From the NCBI GenBank assembly GCA_035702985.1, contig DASSZD010000161.1, forward strand, positions 46,487 to 110,486: DNA of 64,000 nucleotides, written 5' to 3'. Under the pieces are notes generated by a model. The model had not been told where the DNA came from. It did no database searches and saw nothing but the letters and a program-made list of their open reading frames with translations. The position numbers and the translations under genes were made by a program. This document shows, piece by piece, positions 8,723 through 17,429 of the stretch; position 1 is the stretch's first letter, and every line of letters begins with the position of its first letter. The DNA comes from JAKAXG01 sp035702985 (GTDB taxonomy: Bacteria; Actinomycetota; Acidimicrobiia; Acidimicrobiales; Palsa-688).

Positions 8723-9555
8723 TCGCCACCCCTACCCCCGGTACCGACGGTCGCGCCGGCCGTCCGATCAGCTTGGCCCGTCTGGCCGCTCTCCCGGTTG
8801 CCGCCGTCCTGGCGGCCCTGGCCCTGAGCAGCTGGGCCGGGATCCACCAGGCCGCTGGGGCGCTGCTGGTGGCCGGGGTGGTGTGGGCCGGCTACGGGGT
8901 CGTGGTCCGGTTGTTCCCGGGGCTCGACGCCGTCCCCGCCCTGGTCCTGGCCGGGATGCTCGGCGCCTGCGTGGTGGCCCTGCTGGTCGTGGCGGTGTAC
9001 GCGGCCGGAGTGACCGTGACCCCCAGCCACATGGTGATCACCGTCGCCGCCGGCGCAGCGGCGCTGGTCGTCGTCGGCGAGGTTCTGGGCCGGGCCGCCC
9101 CCCGGATGCGCTGGTGGGCCAGCCGGCGGACCGTCACCTTCGCGGTACTCACGGCAACGGCGTGCGGGCTGCTCGTCGTCGACGCCGGGGCGGTCACCGC
9201 CCGCCTGGCCCCCCGCTCCGCCCCGGCGCCGTACTCGGCGTTCGGCTTCGCCGGGCCGGCCGCCCGGTGGAGCCAGGAGCTGGAGGTCTCTCCGGGCCAG
9301 GTGCTGACCGTCCCCCTCCAGATCGTCAACCACACCGGCCACCGGGCCCGCTTCGTGGTGCAGTCGCAGATCGGCGGGACGGCGCAGACGCTGGCCACCG
9401 TCGAGGTGGGCCGGGCGGCCAGCTGGACGGCCTCGTTCCCGGTCGCCATGCCCGAGACCGGCTGCCCCTCCCGTCTGGTGTTCACCGCCCGCTCCGCGGC
9501 CACCACCGAGATGCTGGACGTATGGCTGCAGTGGAACGACCCCAGCTGCGCCTGA
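8719..9555 (+). CDS. membrane protein with DUF1616-like outer domain
   Basis: 278 residues. Four or five hydrophobic segments (about residues 22-60, 67-98, 102-118 and 132-152) are followed by an extracytoplasmic beta-rich domain of about 120 residues. 'SAFGFAGPAARWSQELEVSP' and 'PLQIVNHTGHRARF' resemble the DUF1616 pattern (a conserved Asn-His after a glycine-rich strand) seen in archaeal and actinobacterial surface-polysaccharide clusters. No enzymatic motif is visible. The ATG start overlaps the preceding stop. Role inferred from context only: envelope glycan assembly or export. Confidence 0.6.
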   Translation: MIATPTPGTDGRAGRPISLARLAALPVAAVLAALALSSWAGIHQAAGALLVAGVVWAGYGVVVRLFPGLDAVPALVLAGMLGACVVALLVVAVYAAGVTVTPSHMVITVAAGAAALVVVGEVLGRAAPRMRWWASRRTVTFAVLTATACGLLVVDAGAVTARLAPRSAPAPYSAFGFAGPAARWSQELEVSPGQVLTVPLQIVNHTGHRARFVVQSQIGGTAQTLATVEVGRAASWTASFPVAMPETGCPSRLVFTARSAATTEMLDVWLQWNDPSCA

Positions 9556-10844
9556 GCACCCTGCGGGCCTCCCGCGCCGTGGTCACGCGGGACCCGCTGG
9601 TGCGAAACAGCGTCTTCCTGATGGCGACCACCGTCGCCAACAGCCTGCTGGGCTTCGCCTACTGGGTGGTCGCGGCACGGCTTTTCCCCACCTCCACCAT
9701 CGGACTGGCGGCGGCGTTCATCGCCGCTTTCTCCATGGCCGCCATGATCGCCAACCCGGCCGTGCACTCGGGCCTCACGCAGGCCCTGCCCCGGTCCGGG
9801 TCCGGGCCGGAGTGGTCGGCGCTGGTCAACGGCGGGTTGATCCTCGGCACGGCTGCGTCGGTGGTGATCGGGGCGCTGGTCGGTGTGATCCTGCCGGTGG
9901 TCTCCCCGGAGTTCGCTTCGGTCACCCGCAGCGGTCTCAGCTTCGCCGGCTTCGTGGCCGGGGTGGTGGGGGTGGTGGCCGGCATCATTGTGGACTACAC
10001 GTTCGTCGCCGAGCGGTCCTCCGGCGTGATGTTCGTTCGTAACGTGGCGTTCGGGGTGGCCAAGATCCCGCTGCTGTTCGTGGCCCTGGCCGTGTCCGGC
10101 CGCCACTCCAGTACCGGCATCTGGGGCGGCTGGGTGGCGGCGACGCTCGTGACCATCGCCGCCGCCGTCGTTGTGGGCTTCCCGTACCTGGGCCGGGGCT
10201 ACCGCTTCGTGGTGGAGGGGGGAGGCCGCCGCATGCGGGCCCTGGTGCGCGACCTGGCCGGCCACCACGTCACCAACCTGGGCTGCCTGCTGCCGATGTA
10301 CGTCATGCCCGTCGAGGTGGTGGCCCGGGTCTCGAGCCAGGCCAACGCCTATTTCTACGTGACGTGGATGCTCTGCTCCCTGTTCTTCATGGTCAGCCCT
10401 TCGGTGGCCTCCTCGCTGTTCGCCGAGGGCTCCCACGATCCGGCCGCCATCCGTCGCACCGCGCTTCGCAGCGCCCGCATCACCGGCCTCCTGCTGGTCG
10501 CCCCGATGGCCGGCTACCTGCTGCTCGGACGTTTCGTCCTCGGGATCTACGGGGCCGGTTATGCCCGCAACGGGACCGGCCTGCTCATGGTGCTGGTCGC
10601 CTCGGCCGTGCCCGACGCCGTGACCAACCTGTACGTGAGCGTCCTGCGGGTGGAGCGCCGACTGGTCGAGTCATCGGTGCTCAACGTGGGGATGGCGGTG
10701 ATCGCCATCGTCGGCGCCTGGTTGCTGCTCCCGCCGCTCGGCATCGTGGGAGCCGGCCTGGCCTGGCTCATCGCCCAGTCGGCCGGCACGGTCTGGACGC
10801 TGCTGTGGGTGTGGCGGCGCGAGATGGCTGCCGTCCCGGCCTGA
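9522..10844 (+). CDS. polysaccharide flippase, MOP/Wzx family
   Basis: 440 residues with about twelve to fourteen membrane segments and very few charged residues inside them. The N-terminal 'RNSVFLMATTVANSLLGFAY' and 'AARLFPTSTIGLAAAF' are the characteristic first two helices of Wzx/MurJ-like oligosaccharide flippases, which move lipid-linked repeat units across the inner membrane. ATG at 9522 is preferred, giving a 34-nt overlap with the previous gene; a GTG nine bases later is also possible. Its place between glycosyltransferase genes supports the assignment. Confidence 0.85.
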   Translation: MAAVERPQLRLSTLRASRAVVTRDPLVRNSVFLMATTVANSLLGFAYWVVAARLFPTSTIGLAAAFIAAFSMAAMIANPAVHSGLTQALPRSGSGPEWSALVNGGLILGTAASVVIGALVGVILPVVSPEFASVTRSGLSFAGFVAGVVGVVAGIIVDYTFVAERSSGVMFVRNVAFGVAKIPLLFVALAVSGRHSSTGIWGGWVAATLVTIAAAVVVGFPYLGRGYRFVVEGGGRRMRALVRDLAGHHVTNLGCLLPMYVMPVEVVARVSSQANAYFYVTWMLCSLFFMVSPSVASSLFAEGSHDPAAIRRTALRSARITGLLLVAPMAGYLLLGRFVLGIYGAGYARNGTGLLMVLVASAVPDAVTNLYVSVLRVERRLVESSVLNVGMAVIAIVGAWLLLPPLGIVGAGLAWLIAQSAGTVWTLLWVWRREMAAVPA

Positions 10845-10847
10845 ACC

Positions 10848-12068
10848 GTGCGCGTCCTTCAGATCAGCGACCTCTACCCCCCGGTCCCGGGCGGCCTGGA
10901 GCTGGCGGTGGCGGCGATCAGCACCGAGCTGGCCGGCCGCGGCCACCAGGTGGAGGTGCTGACCCAGGCCGGCGCCCTGCCGGCCGGAACCACCGTGGAG
11001 GACGGGGTGGTGGTCCGGCGGGTGTCGGGGGTGGCGTCCCGGGTCAGCCTGGGCTACGCCGACGCTGCGGTCCGCTTCCACCCCCCCGCCCCGGACCCTT
11101 TCATCGTGACCCAGGTACGGGCCGCCATCGGGCGCTTCCGTCCCGAGGTGGTGCACGTGCACGGCTGGATCGCGTACTCGGTGCTGGCCGCGCTGCCCCG
11201 CCGGGACCGCCCGCTGTGCGTGGTGGGCCTGCACGACTACTCCCAGTCCTGCCCCAAGAAGACCTTCGTGGACTCCACCGGCCGGCCCTGCACCGGCCCG
11301 GCCCCGGCCAAGTGCCTGAGCTGCGCGGCCGCCCACTTCGGGGCGGCCCGGGGCGTACCCGTCGCGCTCGGGATGCGGGCCACCGCCCCGCTCTACCGGC
11401 GGGCCGACGTGTTCGTGGCCAACAGCCGGGCGGTGGCCGCTTCGGTCACCGGCCCGGCGGCCAGGGCCCGGCGGTCGGTGGTGATCCCCCCTCCGGTCCT
11501 GCCGGCCCGGGAGAGATTGACCCGACCGGACTTCCTTCCCCCGGGTGACGGGTTCGTGATGTTCGTCGGATCCCTGTCGCCCAACAAGGGAATCGACGTG
11601 CTCATCGAGGCCCACCGCCGGCGGGGCCTCGGGGCCCCGCTCGTGGTGCTCGGGCCGGTCCGCCACGACACCCCGGCCGAATGGCCGGCGGACGTCACGG
11701 TGGTCCACGACGTCCCCCACGACCAGGTCCTGGCCGCCTGGCCCCACGCCGCGGTGGCGGTGGTGCCGTCGGTGTGGCCGGAGCCGTTCGGGATGGTGGC
11801 GGTGGAGGCCATGGCCGCCGGGGTGCCGGTCGTGGCGTCGGCCACCGGCGGTCTGGTGGACATCGTCGAGGACGGGGTGACCGGTTTACTGGTCCCACCC
11901 GGGGATCCCGACGCCCTGGCCGCAGCGGTGCGCTCGCTGCTCGACGACCCGGACCGGGCCCGCCGTCTGGGCCGGGCCGCAGCTCGCGAGGCCGAGCGCT
12001 TCGCCACCACCCGGGTCGTGGACCAGCTCGTGGAGCTGTACCGGAGCCGGGCTACCAACGACACCTGA
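10848..12068 (+). CDS. family 4 glycosyltransferase with a four-cysteine insertion
   Basis: 406 residues, GT-B fold: 'VLQISDLYPPVPGGLE' at the N-terminus, 'VVHVHGWIAY' near residue 105, and the donor-site block 'PEPFGMVAVEAMAAGVPVV' near residue 310. Between the Rossmann strands, Cys135, Cys148, Cys156 and Cys159 form a CX12CX7CX2C set next to 'LHDYS', a probable structural zinc site that occurs in a subset of GT4 enzymes of surface polysaccharide pathways. The GTG start lies 3 nt after the flippase stop. Sugar donor and acceptor unknown. Confidence 0.88.
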   Translation: MRVLQISDLYPPVPGGLELAVAAISTELAGRGHQVEVLTQAGALPAGTTVEDGVVVRRVSGVASRVSLGYADAAVRFHPPAPDPFIVTQVRAAIGRFRPEVVHVHGWIAYSVLAALPRRDRPLCVVGLHDYSQSCPKKTFVDSTGRPCTGPAPAKCLSCAAAHFGAARGVPVALGMRATAPLYRRADVFVANSRAVAASVTGPAARARRSVVIPPPVLPARERLTRPDFLPPGDGFVMFVGSLSPNKGIDVLIEAHRRRGLGAPLVVLGPVRHDTPAEWPADVTVVHDVPHDQVLAAWPHAAVAVVPSVWPEPFGMVAVEAMAAGVPVVASATGGLVDIVEDGVTGLLVPPGDPDALAAAVRSLLDDPDRARRLGRAAAREAERFATTRVVDQLVELYRSRATNDT

Positions 12069-12135
12069 GCCATCCCGGGCACCGCCCCCGGGCATCGCGA
12101 ACGGGCCGGCTGCCAGCCGCTACCGGGCGGGTGCC

Positions 12136-13104
12136 CTAGCGGTGCGTCAGGTGCTTGAGCCGCCGGCCGGCGTAGCCACCGGCGGTCACCGCCCCGACGC
12201 CCACGAGGGTGAAAGCCTCCGGACGGGGGCCGCGCACCAGACGGCCGCTGACCCCCGGAATCAGGGTGCGGGTGACATATGAGCTGTCATATCCCATGGA
12301 CAGGGAGCCGTAGAGGCGGCGGATCTCCGCCTTGGACTGGCCCTCCACCAGTGACCTCCTGGCGATGTAGCGCCAGGTGAGCCGGCTGCGGGGCACCCAG
12401 TGGTAGACCAGCGCCTCGGGCTGGTACCAGATCGAGCTGGTGCCGAACTCCTCGCGTAGCTTCTCGGAGATGGCCAGCTCCTCGTTGGCCCCGCTCTTCT
12501 TGCCGCCGACCGGGCCGAAGGCGTTGGAGAAGCCGCCGACCGCGTCGAGGGCGCTCCGGCGGAACGCCATGGTGGAGCCGATGGGCCGGGAGATGGGGCC
12601 GGGGCCCTCCGGGTGGCCGGCGTAGGTGCAGCCCACCAGCCACAGCAGCTCCGGCGGGACCTCGCGGGCCCCCGCCTCGTACTCGGGCAGGATGCGGCCG
12701 CCCACCGCCACGATGCCCGGATCGTTCTCGAACGGGGCCACGATGGCGGCCAGCCACCCGTCGGTCGGTCGCACGTCATCGTCGATGAAGACGATCAGGT
12801 CGCCGGAGGCGGCTGCCACGCCGGTGTTGCGGGCATCCACCGCCCCCCGCCCGGTGGAGGCCATGACCCTGATCCCACGCCCCCCGTACTCGGCGGTGGC
12901 CACCCGCTCGACCGCGGCATTGTTGTCGACCGACAGGATGATCTCGTCGGCCGGCCGGTCGTTGGTCAGCACCCCGTCCAAGCAGCGGCGCAGCCCCGGG
13001 AGGCGCTCCACCGCGTAGGCGGTCACGATCACCGTGGTCGTCAGCTTCTGCTCCGGCTGCAGTTGGTTGTCCACCAGTTCCTCGTCTCGGTTCGCGACTG
13101 TCAT
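12136..13104 (-). CDS. family 2 glycosyltransferase
   Basis: 322 residues. GT-A motifs are clear: 'TTVIVTAYAVERLPGLRRCL', 'IILSVDNNAAVERV', and the DxD region 'LIVFIDDDVRPTDGW'. The acceptor-side region has 'GGFSNAFGPVGGKKSGANEE', comparable to the ED/ANEE acid motif that supplies the catalytic base in this family. The C-terminus ends in a short hydrophobic Gly/Val stretch, perhaps membrane-associating. The start is preceded by GAAGGA. It points towards the + strand cluster and is followed upstream by the acyltransferase gene, forming a two-gene unit on the opposite strand. Confidence 0.85.
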   Translation of the reverse strand: MTVANRDEELVDNQLQPEQKLTTTVIVTAYAVERLPGLRRCLDGVLTNDRPADEIILSVDNNAAVERVATAEYGGRGIRVMASTGRGAVDARNTGVAAASGDLIVFIDDDVRPTDGWLAAIVAPFENDPGIVAVGGRILPEYEAGAREVPPELLWLVGCTYAGHPEGPGPISRPIGSTMAFRRSALDAVGGFSNAFGPVGGKKSGANEELAISEKLREEFGTSSIWYQPEALVYHWVPRSRLTWRYIARRSLVEGQSKAEIRRLYGSLSMGYDSSYVTRTLIPGVSGRLVRGPRPEAFTLVGVGAVTAGGYAGRRLKHLTHR

Positions 13105-13123
13105 GTCCTTCGGGCCCGGGCTG

Positions 13124-13807
13124 TCAGGCCGGATCGCCGGAGCGGACCGGCCGGCTGTCGGGGGCGGTGGCCTCAGCCTCCTCGGCCCAGCTGCGCACGA
13201 CCCGGGCCGGCGCCCCGGCCACCACGCAGTGGGACGGTACGTCCTTGGTGACCACCGAATTGGCGGCGATCACCACGTCGTCGCCGATGGTGACCCCGGC
13301 GATGATGGTGACCTTGCAGCCCACCCACACGTTGTCCCCGATCACGATCGGGGCCGTCCAGAACGGCTTGTCCCAGAACGAGTCATGGGCCCACTCGGGG
13401 CCGAAGCAGTGGGTCATGTCGTGGATGGCCACACCCTCGGCGAAGCCGCTGTTGCGGCCGATGGTGATCGACTCCATGCACGACAGCTGGGTGTCCCTCG
13501 AGAAGTGGCAGCCCGGGCCGATCCTGACCCGCCCGGTCACCGAGCAGGTGAAGCGGCCGAGAAAGCGGGTGTGGGCCCCCACGTCGAACTCCGCGTCGGG
13601 CCCGAACTCGAACCAGCAGTCCTTGCCGCGGTAGAACAGGCCGCCCTTCACCTGCCGGTAGCGGGCCCGCATCCAGATGAACCGGCCCATCGCCGCGAAG
13701 TTGTGCCAGGCCAGCCGGGGGCGCCTGATCGGGGGAAGCGGCCGGGCCGTCTCCGCGGTCTGCACCGAGGTCCTTCTCGCGACTACGTCGGCGGGAGCAG
13801 GATTCAC
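13124..13807 (-). CDS. left-handed beta-helix acyltransferase (hexapeptide repeat)
   Basis: 227 residues. Imperfect hexapeptide repeats run from about residue 85 to 210, with an extended loop carrying His residues ('AIHDMTHCFGPEW') and the typical end 'IVIGDNVWVGCKVTIIAGVT', 'NSVVTKDVPSHCVVAGAPAR' seen in WbbJ/CysE-type O-acetyltransferases. Trimeric enzymes of this type transfer acetyl groups from acetyl-CoA to sugars. The N-terminal start is uncertain: GTG 13807 is chosen because the frame upstream is Arg/Pro-rich with no ribosome site; a longer form to 13888 is possible. It belongs with the adjacent GT2 gene in glycan decoration. Confidence 0.8.
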   Translation of the reverse strand: MNPAPADVVARRTSVQTAETARPLPPIRRPRLAWHNFAAMGRFIWMRARYRQVKGGLFYRGKDCWFEFGPDAEFDVGAHTRFLGRFTCSVTGRVRIGPGCHFSRDTQLSCMESITIGRNSGFAEGVAIHDMTHCFGPEWAHDSFWDKPFWTAPIVIGDNVWVGCKVTIIAGVTIGDDVVIAANSVVTKDVPSHCVVAGAPARVVRSWAEEAEATAPDSRPVRSGDPA

Positions 13808-13950
13808 ATCGGACCATCTTCGCCGGAGGCACGGCGAACTCCTGCCGCCAGCGAACCGTTCCCGGACCGGAAACCCGGTCCCGGCCACCGCGGCCGGCCC
13901 CGGAGTGGGTAGCGTCGTAGGCCCTACTAGCGCGCGAAGGCAGGACGGTT

Positions 13951-14634
13951 TTGGAAAAAGCGGCGGTCGTTCTACTGAGCGGCGGTCTCGACTCGACCAC
14001 GGTGCTGGCCATCGCCCGGTCGCAGGGCTACCGCTGCTACGCCCTCAGCTTCGACTACGGCCAGCGCCACGAGGTGGAGCTCCGGGCGGCCCGCCGGGTG
14101 GCGGATGCGCTCGGGGCCGAGCGCCATGTGGTGGCCCGCATCGATCTCCGCCAGTTCGGGGGGTCCGCCCTGACCGCAGACCTGGAGGTGCCCAAGTCGA
14201 CCAGCGTCGACGACCTCGGCGGCGGCATCCCGATCACCTACGTGCCGGCCCGCAACACCATCTTCTTGTCCTTCGCGTTGGCCTGGGCCGAGACGCTCGA
14301 AGCCTCCGACCTGTGGATCGGGGTCAACGCCTTGGACTACAGCGGCTACCCCGACTGCCGACCGGAATACATCGCGGCGTTCGAGACCATGGCCAACCTG
14401 GCCACCAAGGCGGGGGTGGAGGGCCGGGTGCGGACCCGGGTCCACACCCCGCTGATGCAGATGACCAAGGCGGACATCGTCCGCCGGGGGCTGGAGCTGG
14501 GCGTCGACTACGGCCTGACCCACAGCTGCTACGACCCGGGCCCCGCCGGGCGTCCGTGCGGGGCGTGCGACTCGTGCCTGCTGCGGGCCAAGGGGTTCGC
14601 CGAGGCCGGAGCGGTGGACCCGCTCACGGTGTGA
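13951..14634 (+). CDS. queC: 7-cyano-7-deazaguanine (preQ0) synthase
   Basis: 227 residues. 'VVLLSGGLDSTTVL' is the PP-loop ATP site, 'ALSFDYGQRHEVEL' the next conserved strand, and the C-terminal 'HSCYDPGPAGRPCGACDSC' holds the four zinc cysteines of QueC. The enzyme converts carboxy-deazaguanine to preQ0 with ATP and ammonia. The start is TTG, preceded by a weak AGGACGG site; full length matches the family. First gene of queC-queE-queD with 4 nt to queE. A short perfect palindrome (GTAGG-C-CCTAC, 13917-13927) lies just upstream. Confidence 0.95.
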   Translation: MEKAAVVLLSGGLDSTTVLAIARSQGYRCYALSFDYGQRHEVELRAARRVADALGAERHVVARIDLRQFGGSALTADLEVPKSTSVDDLGGGIPITYVPARNTIFLSFALAWAETLEASDLWIGVNALDYSGYPDCRPEYIAAFETMANLATKAGVEGRVRTRVHTPLMQMTKADIVRRGLELGVDYGLTHSCYDPGPAGRPCGACDSCLLRAKGFAEAGAVDPLTV

Positions 14635-14638
14635 GCTG

Positions 14639-15310
14639 ATGGCATCCCCGGAGGCCGACCGGCGCGGCGCGTATCGGGTCAAGGAGATCTTCTACACCCT
14701 CCAGGGGGAGGGGGCCCGGTCCGGCCGGCCGGCGGTGTTCTGCCGGTTCTCCGGGTGCAACCTGTGGTCCGGGCGGGAGCGCCAGCGGGACCGGGCGGTG
14801 TGCCGGTTCTGCGACACCGACTTCGTCGGCACCGACGGGCCCGGCGGGGGGCGCTTCGCCACCGCGGAGGCGCTGGCCGCCGCCGTCGCCGCGGCGTGGC
14901 CGGCCACCGCCTCGGGGGCCGGAGGCCGGCCGTATGTCGTCTGCACCGGCGGGGAGCCGCTGCTCCAGCTCGACGGCCCGCTGGTGGACGCCCTGCACGA
15001 GCGGGGTTTCGAGGTGGCCATCGAGACCAACGGCACCCGGCCGGTGCCCCACGGCGTGGACTGGGTGTGCGTGAGCCCCAAAGCCGGCGCCCCCCGGGTG
15101 GTGTCGGCGGGCGACGAGCTGAAGCTGGTCTACCCGCAGGCCGGCCTGGCCCCCGAGGAGGTGCAGGACCTGGACTTCACCCACTTCTTCCTCCAGCCGA
15201 TGGACGGCCCGGAGCGCTCCGCCACCACCGAGGCCGCCGTGCGGTACTGCCTGGAGCACCCCCGGTGGCGGCTGTCGCTGCAGACCCACAAGCTGATCGG
15301 CATCCCCTGA
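14639..15310 (+). CDS. queE: 7-carboxy-7-deazaguanine synthase (radical SAM)
   Basis: 223 residues. 'IFYTLQGEGARSGRPAVFCRF' and the unusual cluster motif CX14CX2C ('GCNLWSG...VCRFCD') are diagnostic of QueE, which uses SAM and Mg to contract 6-carboxytetrahydropterin to carboxy-deazaguanine. 'CTGGEPLLQLD' and 'ETNGT' are further conserved blocks. The stop overlaps the queD start (TGATG). With QueC and QueD it completes the GTP-to-preQ0 route apart from the GTP cyclohydrolase step, which is not in the window. Confidence 0.95.
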   Translation: MASPEADRRGAYRVKEIFYTLQGEGARSGRPAVFCRFSGCNLWSGRERQRDRAVCRFCDTDFVGTDGPGGGRFATAEALAAAVAAAWPATASGAGGRPYVVCTGGEPLLQLDGPLVDALHERGFEVAIETNGTRPVPHGVDWVCVSPKAGAPRVVSAGDELKLVYPQAGLAPEEVQDLDFTHFFLQPMDGPERSATTEAAVRYCLEHPRWRLSLQTHKLIGIP

Positions 15311-15675
15311 TGGAAATCTTCCGCGAGTTCACCTTCGAAGCGGCCCACCGCCTGCCCCACGTCCCCGAGGGCCACAAGTGCGCCCGGCTGCACGGACACT
15401 CCTTCCGGGTGGAGATCCACGTGACCGGCCCGGTCGACCCGTCCACCGGCTGGGTCATGGACTTCGCCGACCTGAAGGCGGCCTTCGCCCCGCTCCACGA
15501 CCAGCTGGACCACCGGTACCTCAACGAGGTGGATGGTCTGGAGAACCCGACCAGCGAGAACCTGGCCCGCTGGATCTGGGACCGCCTGGCGGCCTCCCTG
15601 CCCCTCGACCGGGTGGTGGTGCGCGAGACCTGCACCTCCGGCTGCGTCCACCGCGGGGACGGCCCGGCCCGGTGA
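15310..15675 (+). CDS. queD: 6-carboxy-5,6,7,8-tetrahydropterin synthase
   Basis: 121 residues. Zinc-binding histidines appear in 'FEAAHRLPH' and 'LHGHSFRVEIH', the catalytic Cys in 'GHKCARLHGH', and the active-site Asp-His in 'LDHRYLNE'; the C-terminal 'VRETCTSGCVHRG' includes the conserved Glu. This is the QueD/PTPS-I family that makes carboxy-tetrahydropterin from dihydroneopterin triphosphate. Length is normal. ATG overlaps the queE stop, so the three que genes form one translation-coupled operon, ending 7 nt before a convergent helicase gene. Confidence 0.94.
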   Translation: MEIFREFTFEAAHRLPHVPEGHKCARLHGHSFRVEIHVTGPVDPSTGWVMDFADLKAAFAPLHDQLDHRYLNEVDGLENPTSENLARWIWDRLAASLPLDRVVVRETCTSGCVHRGDGPAR

Positions 15676-15682
15676 ACCGGGC

Positions 15683-17362
15683 CTAGATCCGGTTGTACCA
15701 GTGTTCGGCCTGGCGCAGCCGCCGCTGCAGCTGCTCCACCGTGGCCTCCGTGACCCGGCGGACCCCGGCCAGGCGGTTCAGCTCGGCGTTCACCTTGGCG
15801 TGGGGCCAGCCGGTCTTGTGGGCCAGAGCCCGGGCCAGCTCGGCGTTGGCGTCGCGTAGGCGGTTCTTGAGCTCCCTGCGGGTCAGGAGCACCCCCTGGC
15901 CCCCGGCCCCGGCCGCTCCGGTCAGCTGCTGGCCGGCCGGCCCGGCCAGCACCGGCAGGTCCACCACCAGGCTCTCGTCGAGGTCCTCGCCGCTGTCGGC
16001 CGGGCCCCCGTCGCCGTCGTCGGAGAGCAGACCGGACCCCCCGGCCGAGTGGGCATCGCTGTCGTGCATGTCGGTGGCCACCGCCGAGATGACCGCGAAC
16101 AGCGACAGCTGCTCGGAATCGGGCGCCGGCTCCTCCCGCAGCTCGTCGAGGGCGGCCGGGTCGGCCTCGGGTTGCTCCTCGGTGTCGCGGCGCAGACTGT
16201 GCCGGCGGGTCTCGGCGATACGGTAGGCCCAGCCCCGCAGCCGGGAGTCGTCGGGGATGAAGAGGTAGGCCCGCTGGTTGGGTACCCCCGGCGTCCAGCG
16301 CACCAGACGGCCGACCGCCTGGCGGAAGAACAGCTCGGTGGTGGTCGTGGTGGCGTACACACCGACGCGCAGCCGGGGTATGTCGACGCCCTCCGACACC
16401 ATGCGCACCGCCACCAGCCACGGGTCGTCCGAAGAGGCGAAGGCGGCGATGCGGTCCGACGCCCCCGAGTCGTCCGAGGTGGCCACCACGGGTCTCACCC
16501 CGTGACGCCACTCGAGGGCGTCGGCGATACCCCGGGCGTGGTCCTGGTCGGTGGCGATCACCAGGCCGCCGGCGCCGGGGTGGTGGCGTCGCAGGTCGAC
16601 CAGGCGCTCGTGGGCCGATCGCAGCACCGTGGGCAGCCAGTCCCCGTCGAGCGACAGGGCCGCCCGCAGGCGCTGGTTGGCCCGCACGGTGTCGAGGGCG
16701 TCATCGAAGCTGGCCGCCCACGTCGAACCGTCGGGCGCGCTCCACTCCATGTCGCCGTTGGTGCGGGGGAAGTACACCGGCCGCACCACCCGCCCCCCCG
16801 CCAGAGCGTCGCCGTAGCCGTACTCGAAGTCCGGGCGGGCCTCCTCCAGCTCGTAGCGCAGGAACGGGATGCTCTGCGTGTCGGACCGGAACGGGGTCCC
16901 CGACAGCGACAGCCGCATGGCGGCGCTCTCGAAGGCCACCCGCACCGCCGCCCCCCACGCCCGGTCGTCGCCGGCGTGGTGGATCTCGTCGAACACCACC
17001 ATGGCCCCGGCCGCCAGGCGGCCCATCAGGGGGGCGCAGCCGGCCACCTGCTGGTAGGTCGTGACGATCCCGTGCATGTCGCCCGGCAGGGAGCCGTCCG
17101 CCGCCGCCCACTGGTGATCGAGGTGCATGCCGAACTCCACGGCGGCGGCCGCCCACTGACGCTTCAGGTGGGCGGTGGGCGCCACCACTATCAGCCGGCG
17201 GGGACCGTCCGGTGCGGCCAGGCGGCGCACCGCTGCCGTCAGGGCGAACGTGGTCTTGCCCGCCCCGGGCGTGGCCACCGTGAGGAAGTCCCGGGCGCCG
17301 GAATCGTCGAGGCGGGTGAGGGCCTCCTTCTGCCAGGGGCGGAGGCGGACGCGGCGGGACAT
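15683..17362 (-). CDS. DEAD/DEAH-box superfamily 2 helicase
   Basis: 559 residues. Motif Q-like 'RLRPWQKEALTRL', Walker A 'TPGAGKTTFAL' (about residue 31), Walker B 'VVFDEIHHAGDD', motif III 'LSLSGTPFRSD', and motifs V-VI 'SEGVDIPRLRVGVY', 'RQAVGRLVRWT' are all present, as in type III restriction-like and XPB/RecQ-like SF2 translocases. A low-complexity acidic linker (about residues 400-480) separates the motor from a C-terminal helical domain. Function is ATP-driven nucleic-acid translocation; partner unknown. It converges with queD, so the proximity to deazaguanine genes is not proof of a functional link. Confidence 0.88.
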   Translation of the reverse strand: MSRRVRLRPWQKEALTRLDDSGARDFLTVATPGAGKTTFALTAAVRRLAAPDGPRRLIVVAPTAHLKRQWAAAAVEFGMHLDHQWAAADGSLPGDMHGIVTTYQQVAGCAPLMGRLAAGAMVVFDEIHHAGDDRAWGAAVRVAFESAAMRLSLSGTPFRSDTQSIPFLRYELEEARPDFEYGYGDALAGGRVVRPVYFPRTNGDMEWSAPDGSTWAASFDDALDTVRANQRLRAALSLDGDWLPTVLRSAHERLVDLRRHHPGAGGLVIATDQDHARGIADALEWRHGVRPVVATSDDSGASDRIAAFASSDDPWLVAVRMVSEGVDIPRLRVGVYATTTTTELFFRQAVGRLVRWTPGVPNQRAYLFIPDDSRLRGWAYRIAETRRHSLRRDTEEQPEADPAALDELREEPAPDSEQLSLFAVISAVATDMHDSDAHSAGGSGLLSDDGDGGPADSGEDLDESLVVDLPVLAGPAGQQLTGAAGAGGQGVLLTRRELKNRLRDANAELARALAHKTGWPHAKVNAELNRLAGVRRVTEATVEQLQRRLRQAEHWYNRI

Positions 17363-17429
17363 CGGGGCGGGCGGGCGGGAGCGGAGGGGACAGGAGGGGG
17401 GATCGGCAGTCTGCCACGTCCCCCGGCGC

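Noticed and set aside
12074..12092. CCCGGG repeats between convergent glycosyltransferase genes as terminator
   Set aside because: CCCGGG is self-complementary, the stem is only 6 bp and GC-rich DNA gives such pairs often; no better hairpin was found there.
13889..13950. preQ1 riboswitch ahead of queC
   Set aside because: The leader is only about 60 nt, GC-rich, and lacks the A-rich tail and loop pattern of preQ1-I or preQ1-II; only an 11-bp palindrome is present.
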